Positions 28,090 to 36,293 of a DNA stretch of 64,000 nucleotides are shown here, piece by piece (position 1 is the first letter of the stretch; the number at the start of each line of letters is the position of its first letter). Both the position numbers and the translations under genes were made by a program. Where the stretch lies: contig NZ_FNDK01000013.1 of the NCBI RefSeq assembly GCF_900099605.1, positions 22,347 to 86,346 of the forward strand, in the 5' to 3' direction. The DNA is from Alteribacillus persepolensis (GTDB taxonomy: Bacteria > Bacillota > Bacilli > Bacillales > Marinococcaceae). Under the pieces are notes generated by a model. The model made no database searches, was not told the origin of the DNA, and saw only the letters and a program-made list of their open reading frames with translations.

Positions 28090-28644
28090 GTGAAACGTTT
28101 TTTATTAAGCTGTGTTGTTGGCTTAGTTGCTTTTCCAACTGCAGCAGGAGCTCATACCCATCTTGAAAGTGCTGATCCTGAAGAAGGATCTATATTAGAA
28201 GAAACGACTACTATTACTCTTTCCTTTGACTCTATGGTTCAAGAAACGAACACTATGGTATTAATAGATGAAAGTGGAAACGAACTGGAATTAGATGAAA
28301 TAAGACATAACCCTGAAGACACAATTGATGTTCAACTCCCCGAAGCTATGAATGAGGGAGAGTATACTCTGTTTTATAGTATTGTTGGAGAAGACGGCCA
28401 TGTCATGGAAGACGAGCTGTCTTACACATATGAGGCTTCTGAAGAAGAATCTGAAAGTGGATCTGAATCAGAACGGGAGGAATCCATTTCATCGGAAGAA
28501 GCATCTCCTGAGGAAGAAGAGCAAGTCACTCAGCCAGAGGAAGCAGAGGATAATGGCAACGGAGTACTTTTGCCGGCTACCATAGGACTTATCGTCATAG
28601 CAGCAGGTTTTATCATTTTTTTCTCTAGGAAAAAACGTTCATGA
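28090..28644 (+). CDS. copC: CopC-domain copper-binding surface protein
   Basis: 184 residues. A signal peptide (MKRFLLSCVVGLVAFPTAAG, cleavage after Ala21) leaves a mature N terminus His-Thr-His, which fits CopC-type Cu(II) binding. A beta-sandwich CopC domain follows (HLESADPEEGSILEE through GEYTLFYSIVGEDGHVMEDE), then a strongly acidic Glu/Ser linker (about 118-155) and a C-terminal membrane anchor with a basic end (FFSRKKRS). GTG start with AAAGGTGATT upstream. Its stop overlaps the start of copD (ATGA), so the pair resembles B. subtilis YcnJ split in two. Likely role: copper acquisition or handling at the cell surface. Confidence 0.85.
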   Translation: MKRFLLSCVVGLVAFPTAAGAHTHLESADPEEGSILEETTTITLSFDSMVQETNTMVLIDESGNELELDEIRHNPEDTIDVQLPEAMNEGEYTLFYSIVGEDGHVMEDELSYTYEASEEESESGSESEREESISSEEASPEEEEQVTQPEEAEDNGNGVLLPATIGLIVIAAGFIIFFSRKKRS

Positions 28645-29789
28645 TTTTCGCGGTAAGTAATGGTTTATTGTACGTATGCTTTGCACTAGTTATTGGTCAT
28701 TGTATACTCTCTATGCTTCCCGAGGACAAAAAACCTAGAGTCGTTGTACCAAAAAAATGGCAGGTTGGAAGCGTGCTGCTTATTCCAATGTTATCTCTTC
28801 CTCCAGTGCTGCATGTAACGTTAAACATGAATGAATACCGGGAAGAATCGTTTATTTCTAGTTTTATCTACGTGTTAATGGAAATAGAACTAGGCAGAGC
28901 TTGGACAGCGTTGCTGTTGTTGGTTATCATCTTTGCAGCTTTAATGTGGTTGCTGCCTAAAAGACGGGATGATTCATATGTGAACCTAGCAGGTCTGCTG
29001 CTCGTATTTGGAATGATTGTGACGCAGGGAGTAGTCGGTCATTCCGCTAACATGGCAAGTTATCCAGGTGCCACATCCCATATCCTGCATTTAATGGCTG
29101 TTAGTACGTGGGTTGGAATTTTAATGATTGTCAGTTGGTTTGCCGTAAATGATGAGAATTGGGAAGGATTTGTTGATTGGTTCACTCCAATTGCTGTTAT
29201 ATGTGTCATTGTTGTCAGTTTTTCAGGTGTGTTTATGACCTTTTTTCTTACGGAGAATATAATGAACTCTTGGATGCTGACATACGGGCAAGCGTTATTA
29301 TTTAAACACTTACTGTTTATCCCATTGATGGTATACGCGTGTATAAATGGATTTTTGATGAGAAGAAAAGTAAAAAACACGCCAACTGTGTCCCCGCGCA
29401 GCTGGTGGCGGGCTGAAAGCTTGATTATAATGGCCGTATTTGTCATAACTGGTTTTATGAGTGAACAAGAACCACCACAAAATATAGCTCAAACATTAAA
29501 TAGAGAAGGTTCTTCCATTTTATTCCAATCGTTAGTCACCTTTCCGGTCAATTCCGATACGGAACTGTTTTTTCACCTTCATTGGTTTAGCCTTTTGTTT
29601 TTTTTAATAGGAATTGTGTTTTTACTTCTAGTTATCTATGTTTTTTATAAGAATGATACGATTACAGGATCCATAGTGTTTGGGGTGCTGGCAGTTATTA
29701 GCATTTACTTTGGTATAATCAGCGGTGTAGAGGCGGCAACATACGTAGAAGAGACATCAGTAACTTCTTTGTTAAATAGTGGTTGGTAG
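28641..29789 (+). CDS. copD: CopD-family copper membrane protein
   Basis: 382 residues, eight or more membrane helices. CopD features: VVGHSANMASYPGATSHILH, LHLMAVSTWVGILM, TYGQALLFKHLLFIPLM and a C-terminal helix pair, with conserved His in helix positions. It overlaps copC by four bases (ATGA), indicating translational coupling. CopC-CopD couples are generally held to import copper, for instance for cytochrome oxidase, rather than export it. A terminator follows at 29938-29972. Good family match; direction of transport inferred. Confidence 0.85.
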   Translation: MIFAVSNGLLYVCFALVIGHCILSMLPEDKKPRVVVPKKWQVGSVLLIPMLSLPPVLHVTLNMNEYREESFISSFIYVLMEIELGRAWTALLLLVIIFAALMWLLPKRRDDSYVNLAGLLLVFGMIVTQGVVGHSANMASYPGATSHILHLMAVSTWVGILMIVSWFAVNDENWEGFVDWFTPIAVICVIVVSFSGVFMTFFLTENIMNSWMLTYGQALLFKHLLFIPLMVYACINGFLMRRKVKNTPTVSPRSWWRAESLIIMAVFVITGFMSEQEPPQNIAQTLNREGSSILFQSLVTFPVNSDTELFFHLHWFSLLFFLIGIVFLLLVIYVFYKNDTITGSIVFGVLAVISIYFGIISGVEAATYVEETSVTSLLNSGW

Positions 29790-29937
29790 TTACAGTGTTA
29801 GCTTTGCGGAATATAAACTGAAGCAAAAAACTAGAAATTAAGAAGCGTATATCAATTGACAGAAGAATGAGGAAAAGGGGATAAACTCATTAAAAGAAAA
29901 GAATAATGTTCGTCATCAGGCTTGTGTATGTAAGTAA

Positions 29938-29972
29938 CCCTTCAACTAAAAAATGTAGTTGAAGGGTTTTTT
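29938..29972 (+). terminator. Terminator of copC-copD
   Basis: CCCTTCAACTA and TAGTTGAAGGG form a perfect 11-bp stem with a 7-base loop and a T6 run. It is 150 bases past copD. Confidence 0.9.
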
Positions 29973-30008
29973 ACCTTTTTAAATGCCTTGTTAAAGGGGA
30001 GGGTGTTC

Positions 30009-30148
30009 ATGCAAACATATGAAATGTGTAACAAGTGATAGACGGCGATGTCTGCGGGAAAAGCACGATCCAGCAATCACACGAGGATGGGCGGTTTATT
30101 ACGTTTTGGGAAGGCAAGGCTGCGTTTGCCGCAAGCATCTACCGATAG
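30009..30148 (+). pseudogene. Possible frameshifted small ORF
   Basis: ATG at 30009 behind AGGGGAGGG opens a frame (MQTYEMCNK) that stops at once. In another frame, from 30035, VIDGDVCGKSTIQQSHEDGR and FITFWEGKAAFAASIYR are open to a TAG at 30148. Joined by a frameshift they would give a ~46-residue protein with two Cys. Weak: it may be chance. Nothing else is evident in the 453-base gap 29790-30242 besides the terminator. Confidence 0.2.
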
Positions 30149-30242
30149 TGCAGAAACAACAATAGAATGTAATAGAGTTTTTTAATAAAAAATTAATATA
30201 ACGTTATTATAATGATTTTGATTGAGCGGAAAGGAGTTTACT

Positions 30243-30920
30243 GTGGAAGATATTTGGCAAATTGGTTCATTCATTATTCATAAGGAATGGGTTGCTGCTG
30301 GAGTTTCGCTGCTTTTAGCATTTGGGGTGCTGCGCTATATTGGCTGCTTTGCTAAAGATGATCATCGGAAAAAAGACGTGATTGGCAATATGTTATTTGT
30401 TTTTATTCTTGTTTATCAGTTATCATCGTTTCTTTTTCAAACATCGCTGGCGTTTCGTTATCCCATATCTGTATTAGCTTCACCTGGGACATGGAAAGAA
30501 TGGACAGCTGGTTGGATTGCGGCAGGTATTTATTTAGCTGTTGCGTCAAGGAGTGAGAAAAAATTATATTTTGAAGCAGCTCTGTATTCGGTTCTTATCT
30601 ATATATTAACGGAATTTTTCTTTTTGAGTTATCAAATATACAGTCAGACTGCGTCAGCCGCACTTGTGATGCATATGACGGCGGCGGGTCTTGTATTTTT
30701 AGCATTTTTGTTTCTCAAAAACAAATTGTCTTACGAATATCTTCTGTATATCCTTTTGTTTTTCTATGGGATGGTCATGAGCGCATACAGTTTCATCTTT
30801 CCGGCAAAAGCATTGTTCCTATATATGCCGGCGTGGTTTTTTGTTTGTGTGGCCTCAGTTGGAACAGCAGGCTTTCTGTCGGCTTGGATTAGAAGGGGAA
30901 AGGCGGTGGATAAAAAATGA
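30243..30920 (+). CDS. Polytopic membrane protein upstream of ccdA
   Basis: 225 residues with about seven hydrophobic helices and short charged loops (DDHRKKD; SRSEKK; RRGKAVDKK at the end). I do not recognise a family. GTG at 30243 has AAGGAG six bases upstream; an upstream TTG would include the ribosome site in the coding sequence. Its end overlaps the ccdA start (ATGATGG over the TGA), so it belongs to the ccdA-resA-sensor operon and probably has a role in thiol or cytochrome maturation at the membrane (inference from position). Confidence 0.75.
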   Translation: MEDIWQIGSFIIHKEWVAAGVSLLLAFGVLRYIGCFAKDDHRKKDVIGNMLFVFILVYQLSSFLFQTSLAFRYPISVLASPGTWKEWTAGWIAAGIYLAVASRSEKKLYFEAALYSVLIYILTEFFFLSYQIYSQTASAALVMHMTAAGLVFLAFLFLKNKLSYEYLLYILLFFYGMVMSAYSFIFPAKALFLYMPAWFFVCVASVGTAGFLSAWIRRGKAVDKK

Positions 30921-31660
30921 TGGAAACAGGAGACGTAACGATATGGCTGGCTTTTTGGGCTGGAGTTATTTCCTTTATATCACCTTGTACTTTGCCTTTG
31001 TTTCCTGCTTATCTTTCTTATATTACGGGGATAGGAGTAAAAGACTTACAAACACACCAAACAAAAGAGATACGGTTCAAAGTTCTGAGTCATTCCCTGT
31101 TTTTCTTAGGAGGTATTTCGCTCGTTTTTATTGGGCTTGGATTAGGAGCTTCTTATGCAGGCCAGTTTATTAATGATTTCCTGCGAGGAGACAGCGGCCA
31201 GCTCATTCAGCGAATCAGTGGTGTATTTATTGTTGTGATGGGTCTTTATATTATGGGATGGCTGAATATAAAGGCATTTGCGAAAGAAAAACGGTTTCGG
31301 TTTGCGAAAAAGCCGGCTGGTTATGCAGGAACAACACTGGTAGGAGTTGGTTTTGCGGCTGGATGGACCCCGTGTATCGGGCCAATTTTTGCTTCAATTT
31401 TGCTGCTTGCTGCTTCTAATCCATCTTCTGGCCTGTGGTATACCGGTTTTTATGTGATAGGCTTTTCTCTTCCTTTTATAACGTTAGGTTTTTTTGCAGG
31501 CACAACGAAATGGATTTTGAAATACTCGTCTGTGATGATGAAAGTGGGCGGAGGCATCTTAATTATCATGGGAATTTTATTGTACACTGGTGAATTAACG
31601 CGTTTATCGATTTATTTATTGAGGCTCGTAGAAGGTACATGGTTCGGACAATTAGGATAA
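30917..31660 (+). CDS. ccdA: Thiol-disulfide transporter CcdA
   Basis: 247 residues, six membrane segments, DsbD-beta type. The two redox Cys sit in the mirrored motifs ISPCTLPLFPAYLSY (Cys24) and GWTPCIGPIFAS (Cys153). CcdA carries reducing equivalents from cytoplasmic thioredoxin to extracytoplasmic thioredoxin-like proteins for cytochrome c maturation and, in sporulating bacilli, spore synthesis. The next gene encodes such a partner (ResA-like). Start overlaps the preceding stop. Confidence 0.9.
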   Translation: MMETGDVTIWLAFWAGVISFISPCTLPLFPAYLSYITGIGVKDLQTHQTKEIRFKVLSHSLFFLGGISLVFIGLGLGASYAGQFINDFLRGDSGQLIQRISGVFIVVMGLYIMGWLNIKAFAKEKRFRFAKKPAGYAGTTLVGVGFAAGWTPCIGPIFASILLLAASNPSSGLWYTGFYVIGFSLPFITLGFFAGTTKWILKYSSVMMKVGGGILIIMGILLYTGELTRLSIYLLRLVEGTWFGQLG

Positions 31661-31681
31661 TAATAGAGGAGGTTCAGTAAG

Positions 31682-32284
31682 ATGAGAACGGCTATTATTG
31701 GTGTTATACTAATAGCAATGTTAGGATGGGCGTTTTATGAAGCGCTCGTGACTGAAGAACAAGAGGGCGGGGCAACGTCTGAAACAACAGAGGAAGGAAC
31801 AGGTCCTTCAGCGAATGAATTCGATATACAACAGGAAGATACAGAAGCTGATTCTCAAGGAGACTGGTTAAAAACAGGTGAAAAAGCGCCGGATTTTACC
31901 TTACAAACATTAGATGGAAAAGAAGTATCACTGTCTGATTACCGAGGGGAAAGGGTATTAATAAATTTTTGGGCAACCTGGTGCCCGCCGTGTCGTGCAG
32001 AAATGCCGGACATGCAAAAATTATACGAAGAGCATGATGTAAATATACTAGCTGTTAATTTAACGGAAACAGAACCTGGTGTTCAAAGTGTCGAAACGTT
32101 TGCGGAAGATTTTGAACTGACGTTTCCACTGCTGTTAGATGAAGAGATAGCGGTTGCAAACGCTTATGGTGTACAGCCGATTCCTTCCTCCTTTTTTATT
32201 GATCGTGAAGGAATAGTAAGACAAATTAGTTTAGGAGCCATGACGTATGATTATATGGTAAATGAGTGGAACGCTATGGATTAA
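31682..32284 (+). CDS. ResA/TlpA-like membrane-anchored thioredoxin
   Basis: 200 residues. An N-terminal membrane anchor (IIGVILIAMLGWAFYEALV), an acidic, Glu/Thr-rich linker to about residue 60, then a thioredoxin-like domain of the redoxin class: GEKAPDFTLQTLDGKEVSL, active site WATWCPPCRAEMP with Cys101 and Cys104, and the cis-Pro region VQPIPSSFFIDREG. It should reduce disulfides outside the membrane, for example in apocytochrome c, using electrons from CcdA encoded just upstream. Ribosome site GAGGAGG. No resB/resC follows; instead a two-component system, so the gene is ResA-like rather than a proven resA. Confidence 0.85.
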   Translation: MRTAIIGVILIAMLGWAFYEALVTEEQEGGATSETTEEGTGPSANEFDIQQEDTEADSQGDWLKTGEKAPDFTLQTLDGKEVSLSDYRGERVLINFWATWCPPCRAEMPDMQKLYEEHDVNILAVNLTETEPGVQSVETFAEDFELTFPLLLDEEIAVANAYGVQPIPSSFFIDREGIVRQISLGAMTYDYMVNEWNAMD

Positions 32285-32314
32285 GAGGTTGGTGTTGATA
32301 ATGGGGGGAAGCAT

Positions 32315-32992
32315 ATGCAGCATACCGTACTAGTCGTAGAAGATGACCCGATGATCCGGGACTTAGTAAAAATATATTTGGAAAATGCGGGTTATCACGT
32401 AGTGACAGCCACAGACGGAGAAGAAGCGTTACAAATTATTCCCCGCTCCGATCCGTGCTTCATTATCTTGGACTTGATGCTTCCTAAGAAATCCGGCGAG
32501 GAAGTATGTCAATGGGTACGCGAACAAGGACTGGAGGTGGCGGTCTTAATGCTGACTGCCAAAGTAAGCAGCCGGGAAAAAATTGCAGGCTTAAAAATGG
32601 GCGCAGATGATTATGTCACGAAGCCATTTAGTCCAGAAGAATTGGTTGTTCGTGTAGAGACGATTCTTCGAAGAACCGGACATGCCTGCCAGAAAGTAAC
32701 ACATAATGGTTTAACTATTAAACCGAGAAAAGGAGAAGTAGAACTTTATGGTTCTGTTCTTTCTCTTACCAAAATTGAATTTACTCTGCTGTATCATTTT
32801 ATGCGCCATCCCCACACCCTTTTTTCAAGGGAACAGTTATTGGAGCAAATTTATCCTTTGACAGAAAATATCGTACAAGATCGAACGATAGATGTTCACA
32901 TTAAACATTTGCGTGAAAAAATAGAAGATGATCCGTCATCTCCTAAGAGGATTATAACGGTACGAGGAATGGGGTATAAGTTTGTCGTCTAA
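32315..32992 (+). CDS. OmpR/PhoB-type response regulator
   Basis: 225 residues. Receiver domain with the acidic pair in VVEDDPMIRD, phosphoacceptor Asp53 (FIILDLMLPKKSGEE), the Thr in MLTAK and Lys in YVTKPFSPEEL; then a winged-helix domain ending IITVRGMGYKFVV. The kinase gene starts inside its last codons (TTG at 32982), so they are a pair. Cotranscribed with ccdA and the ResA-like gene; redox stress or cytochrome status is a plausible signal, but nothing in the sequence shows the target genes. Confidence 0.9.
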   Translation: MQHTVLVVEDDPMIRDLVKIYLENAGYHVVTATDGEEALQIIPRSDPCFIILDLMLPKKSGEEVCQWVREQGLEVAVLMLTAKVSSREKIAGLKMGADDYVTKPFSPEELVVRVETILRRTGHACQKVTHNGLTIKPRKGEVELYGSVLSLTKIEFTLLYHFMRHPHTLFSREQLLEQIYPLTENIVQDRTIDVHIKHLREKIEDDPSSPKRIITVRGMGYKFVV

Positions 32993-34052
32993 AAAATTAT
33001 CTCTCGTCAGCCGGTTGACGCTTGGAAATATTCTTATCGTTAGTATAGTGCTTGGTTTAAGTGGATTTACGATGTACCAATTTGCCTGCCAGCTTGTTGG
33101 CGACATGAATGGAGTGAATCAAGCACAGCAGCAGTCCTTTAATCAGACGTTGTTTGGCTTTGTTGTTATGATTTTATTCTTTTCCATTATTTTTGGGGGG
33201 CTGTTTTATTTTTATTTTGTGAAAAAAGTCGTTACTCCCATTCAACGTCTTGCTGACTCAACAGAAGAGTTAATAAAAGGGGAATTTCCCACGATTCCAA
33301 CAGAGAAGCACAACAATGAAATCAGCCGCTTAACGAGAAATTTTCAACGTTTATCCGACAAACTAAAAACATTGGAAGAGTCACGAGCACAAATTGTATC
33401 GACGACAGCACATGAGCTCAGAACACCTTTATCTAACATTAACGGCTATCTCGAAGGGTTAAAAAAAGGGGTAATAACCGGAAACGAGGCTTTGTATGAT
33501 GCCTTACATAAAGAATCGGTCCGCCTCATTCATATGGTAGATGAGTTATATAAATTGTCAGAATGGGAAATTGAATCCACAGGCGGTTTGCAAAAAGAAA
33601 AGCTGAATATGAAGAGACTGATGGAGCAAGTCATCATCTTATTTCAATGGGAGCTCGAGGAGAAAGGGATTCATGTGGCAATGAATATGGAAACTGAACA
33701 GGTTTGGGGAGATCGAGAGCAGCTGCAGCAAGTACTGATCAACTTCATACAAAACGCAGTAGAGCACCAGCAAACCCCCTCCCCTATTTCCATTCAAGGC
33801 GTGAGAGAAGCTCACTATTACACTGTCTACGTAGAAGTAGAAGGAAAACCGATTTCCTCTCATGAGAAAAATAAAATTTTTGAACGTTATTTTTATAAAA
33901 AAGGAAAAAAACAAGCATCTTCTAGGGAGAAAGGAATCGGCCTTGCGATTGTAAAAGAAGTGATAGAAAAACACGGCGGTTTATTCGGGTTAGAAACCGA
34001 TGGAACAAGCCATCAGTTCTGGTTTTCCCTTCCCATCACGAACGAATCATAA
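32982..34052 (+). CDS. Sensor histidine kinase
   Basis: 356 residues. Two membrane helices (about 14-38 and 58-80) enclose only a ~20-residue extracellular loop rich in Gln/Asn, so the stimulus is probably sensed within the membrane. A HAMP segment follows (PIQRLADSTEELIKGEF), the H-box STTAHELRTPLSNINGYLEG with His144, an N-box (INFIQNAVEHQ) and a G-box (KGIGLAIVKEVIEKHGG). The loop between N and G boxes is short. TTG start overlaps the response regulator gene. One Cys (Cys36) at the outer end of helix 1 could be redox sensitive (speculation). Confidence 0.88.
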   Translation: MSSKKLSLVSRLTLGNILIVSIVLGLSGFTMYQFACQLVGDMNGVNQAQQQSFNQTLFGFVVMILFFSIIFGGLFYFYFVKKVVTPIQRLADSTEELIKGEFPTIPTEKHNNEISRLTRNFQRLSDKLKTLEESRAQIVSTTAHELRTPLSNINGYLEGLKKGVITGNEALYDALHKESVRLIHMVDELYKLSEWEIESTGGLQKEKLNMKRLMEQVIILFQWELEEKGIHVAMNMETEQVWGDREQLQQVLINFIQNAVEHQQTPSPISIQGVREAHYYTVYVEVEGKPISSHEKNKIFERYFYKKGKKQASSREKGIGLAIVKEVIEKHGGLFGLETDGTSHQFWFSLPITNES

Positions 34053-34067
34053 AAAGTCTGCATAGAG

Positions 34068-34289
34068 ATGGCCAACAAGGCGGATCGTCTTGCGCTACGA
34101 GGTGTTTACATTGACATACATGCAGGCGTGCGGGGGAATCGGCTAAAAAAGAATCCCTGTAAAAATCACACACGTCCGGTATATGATGAAGAAGCCGCTG
34201 CATGTTGCACTCAGTATCAGTGTTCGTTAAAGGAATGGCTGGATGTTTACAAGAAGCGGCTTTTGCTCATGAAAAAGCTAAATGATTGA
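34068..34289 (+). CDS. Small Cys-rich hypothetical ORF, 73 aa
   Basis: Begins MANKADRLALRGVY. The second half looks protein-like: NHTRPVYDEEAAACCTQYQC, then SLKEWLDVYKKRLLLMKKLND, with three clustered Cys. No good ribosome site precedes the ATG, and the first half is unconvincing. It may be real, a remnant or chance. It lies between the kinase gene and the cstR promoter. Confidence 0.3.
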   Translation: MANKADRLALRGVYIDIHAGVRGNRLKKNPCKNHTRPVYDEEAAACCTQYQCSLKEWLDVYKKRLLLMKKLND

Positions 34290-34375
34290 CCGTTGAAAGC
34301 AGCGGATACGCCCCCTGTCCTTGTCCCTTTTTGGGGCAGCGTTCTAAACATGAGGAAAATTTTTAGCGGAGAGGG

Positions 34376-34404
34376 TTGACAAAATACTATAGGGGGTATA
34401 GTAT
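34376..34404 (+). promoter_or_regulatory. cstR promoter with palindromic CstR operator
   Basis: TTGACA (34376-34381) is 17 bases from TAGTAT (34399-34404). Between and over them lies ATACTATA-GGGGG-TATAGTAT (34384-34404), a perfect inverted repeat with 8-bp arms. CsoR-family repressors bind such G/C-centred AT-flanked sites. Binding here would block the promoter of cstR and the following cluster. Confidence 0.75.
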
Positions 34405-34474
34405 AAAGACTGTAATTAAAAACAACAATATTTCGCATTGCTATAAATAAATAAAACGAAAAGGAGGGGAAGAG

Positions 34475-34735
34475 ATGGAGTTTGATGAGCAAGTGAAGAA
34501 TAGGATGAAACGGATTGAAGGACAAGTGAGAGGACTATCAAAAATGATAGAAGAGGAAAAAGAGTGCCGCGACATTGTTAATCAAGTAACAGCGGTAAGA
34601 AATGCATTGGATCGCACGGCTGCACTTATGGTCGGCCAAAATCTTGAGCATTGTATTCGAGAGCAGCAGGAAAACGGAGAAAACTCTGAGCAGCTTATTA
34701 AAGAAGCGGTGGATCTTTTAGTGAAAAGCCGGTAA
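34475..34735 (+). CDS. cstR: CstR-type persulfide-sensing repressor
   Basis: 86 residues, all-helical DUF156 (CsoR/RcnR) family: QVKNRMKRIEGQVRGLSKMI then ECRDIVNQVTAVRNALDRTA. The two Cys are at positions 31 and 60, exactly as in S. aureus CstR. The copper-ligand His of CsoR four residues before the second Cys is Asn56 here, so this should be a persulfide sensor (Cys31-Cys60 tri/tetrasulfide) and not a copper sensor. It heads a sulfur-handling gene cluster with similar operators at 34384, 34759, 35300 and 39348. Ribosome site AAAGGAGGGG. Confidence 0.9.
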   Translation: MEFDEQVKNRMKRIEGQVRGLSKMIEEEKECRDIVNQVTAVRNALDRTAALMVGQNLEHCIREQQENGENSEQLIKEAVDLLVKSR

Positions 34736-34758
34736 TAATATATTTTTTAATTATTTTA

Positions 34759-34774
34759 ATACCATTACGGGTAT
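34759..34774 (+). promoter_or_regulatory. CstR-like operator before the DsrE-like gene
   Basis: ATACCATTACGGGTAT, 16 bases, 28 bases upstream of the start at 34802. Matches the ATAC(C)-N-GTAT pattern of the neighbouring sites. Confidence 0.6.
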
Positions 34775-34801
34775 ATGTAATAATAGAGAGGAGAAGCTGA
34801 T

Positions 34802-35281
34802 ATGGCGGAAAACAAAAAAACAACCATTATTTTATTTAGTGGTGATTATGATAAAGCAATGGCTGCTTATATTATCGCTAATGGAGCAGCAGCCTATGGA
34901 CATGACGTAACAATTTTCCATACTTTTTGGGGACTGAATGCATTGCGAAAAGAAAATCAAGTTCCTGTAAAAAAAGGATTCATGGAGAAAATGTTTGGGA
35001 AAATGATGCCTAGAGGCGTTGATAAAATGGGGCTTTCAAAGATGAACTATTTGGGAATGGGTCCTAAAATGATAAAGAAAGTGATGAAACAGCATAATGC
35101 TATGCCTCTTCCTCAATTGGTTGAAATGGCTCAAGAGCAGGATGTCAGTTTACTGGCGTGTACGATGACAATGGATTTGCTTGGGCTTAGAAAAGAGGAA
35201 CTGATTGACGGTTTAGATTACGGAGGAGTAGCTGCCTATATTGGAGAATCGGAAGAAGCCAACATCACTTTGTTTATCTAA
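34802..35281 (+). CDS. DsrE/DsrF-family sulfur carrier protein, 159 aa
   Basis: Starts TTIILFSGDYDKAMAAYIIA and has HDVTIFHTFWGLNALRK, a Met/Lys-rich insert (about 58-100, KGFMEKMFGKMMPRGVDKMG) and the conserved Cys120 in LLACTMTMDLLGL, the candidate persulfide carrier. The fold is the DsrE/TusD Rossmann-like type. In sulfide-detoxification loci such proteins relay sulfane sulfur between rhodanese and TusA domains. It follows cstR and a CstR-like operator. A shorter paralog is at 36294. Confidence 0.85.
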   Translation: MAENKKTTIILFSGDYDKAMAAYIIANGAAAYGHDVTIFHTFWGLNALRKENQVPVKKGFMEKMFGKMMPRGVDKMGLSKMNYLGMGPKMIKKVMKQHNAMPLPQLVEMAQEQDVSLLACTMTMDLLGLRKEELIDGLDYGGVAAYIGESEEANITLFI

Positions 35282-35299
35282 TAATTTTTCGATATTTAT

Positions 35300-35315
35300 A
35301 TACCCTTACATGTAT
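35300..35315 (+). promoter_or_regulatory. CstR-like operator before the rhodanese gene
   Basis: ATACCCTTACATGTAT, 16 bases, 63 bases upstream of the gene at 35379. Confidence 0.55.
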
Positions 35316-35378
35316 ATGTATGGTAATAAAGGTTTCAAATGAGGGAAAGATAACCAAAAACGAGGAGGATGGATATTC

Positions 35379-35678
35379 ATGAAAGAGATTCACACGAAAG
35401 AATTAGCAGAGAAAGTCAAACAAGGAGAAGACGTTAACGTAGTGGACGTTCGTGAAGATAATGAAGTCGCACAAGGGAAAATTCCTGGCGCCAAGCACAT
35501 TCCGCTTGGAGAAGTCGAAGACCGGTTTCATGAGCTCGATCAAGACAAACATTATTATATGGTCTGCCGCTCTGGAGGGCGAAGCGGTAAAGCAAGTGAG
35601 TTCTTGATTGAAAAAGGCTATAACGTCACGAATGTCGATGGCGGCATGCTTGAGTGGGAAGATGAAGTAGAGAAATAG
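35379..35678 (+). CDS. Single-domain rhodanese
   Basis: 99 residues, a complete small rhodanese. VVDVREDNEVAQGKIPGAKH and the active loop MVCRSGGRSGKA with Cys63. It transfers sulfane sulfur between thiols in the cytoplasm, here probably between persulfides and the TusA/DsrE carriers encoded next to it. Ribosome site GAGGAGG. Twelve bases separate it from the TusA-rhodanese fusion. Confidence 0.9.
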   Translation: MKEIHTKELAEKVKQGEDVNVVDVREDNEVAQGKIPGAKHIPLGEVEDRFHELDQDKHYYMVCRSGGRSGKASEFLIEKGYNVTNVDGGMLEWEDEVEK

Positions 35679-35689
35679 GAGGGATTTTT

Positions 35690-36262
35690 ATGGATATCAC
35701 AGCAAATGAAACGTTAGACGCAAAAGGATTGGCTTGTCCGATGCCAATTGTAAAGACAAAAAAAGCAATGACTGATTTAGAACCTGGCCAAGTGATGGAA
35801 GTGCAGGCGACAGATAAAGGATCAACTGCCGATTTGAAAGCTTGGGCGGAGAGTACCGGCCATCAATACCTTGGAACCGTAGAAGAAGGGGACGTCCTTA
35901 AACATTACGTTCGAAAAGCCAGCGAAGAGGAAGCAAAAGAAGACACTAAACATGAAGATGTGATTGACTTGGAAGAGCTTCGAAAAAAAATCGCCGGCAA
36001 TGAAGATATTACGGTTCTTGATGTCCGGGAACCAGCAGAATATGCATTTGGCCATATTCCAGGGGCTGTTAATATCCCGCTTGGTGAATTGGATAACAGA
36101 ATGGATGAAATCAACCAAGAGAATGATCTTCATGTTGTGTGCAGGACAGGAAATCGAAGTGACTTAGCATCTCAGAAGCTATCGGAAAAAGGCTTTAAAA
36201 ACGTAAAGAATGTTGTCCCTGGTATGACTAAGTGGGATGGACCAACGGAAAAAAATCGTTAA
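35690..36262 (+). CDS. TusA-rhodanese fusion (CstA-like)
   Basis: 190 residues. N-terminal TusA domain (about 7-75) with Cys16 in LDAKGLACPMPIVKTKKA, an acidic linker (about 78-92), and a rhodanese domain with Cys151 in VVCRTGNRSDLA. S. aureus CstA combines rhodanese, TusA and DsrE-like domains in one chain; here the parts are distributed over this protein and the DsrE-like genes on either side. Role: collecting and relaying sulfane sulfur from per- and polysulfides. Ribosome site AGGAGGG. Confidence 0.88.
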   Translation: MDITANETLDAKGLACPMPIVKTKKAMTDLEPGQVMEVQATDKGSTADLKAWAESTGHQYLGTVEEGDVLKHYVRKASEEEAKEDTKHEDVIDLEELRKKIAGNEDITVLDVREPAEYAFGHIPGAVNIPLGELDNRMDEINQENDLHVVCRTGNRSDLASQKLSEKGFKNVKNVVPGMTKWDGPTEKNR

Positions 36263-36293
36263 AAATATGATCAGTACACAGGAGGAATTATAG

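Noticed and set aside
34475..34735. Assignment as a copper sensor CsoR
   Set aside because: The copper-binding His is replaced by Asn56 while Cys31 and Cys60 match CstR, and the downstream genes are for persulfide handling.
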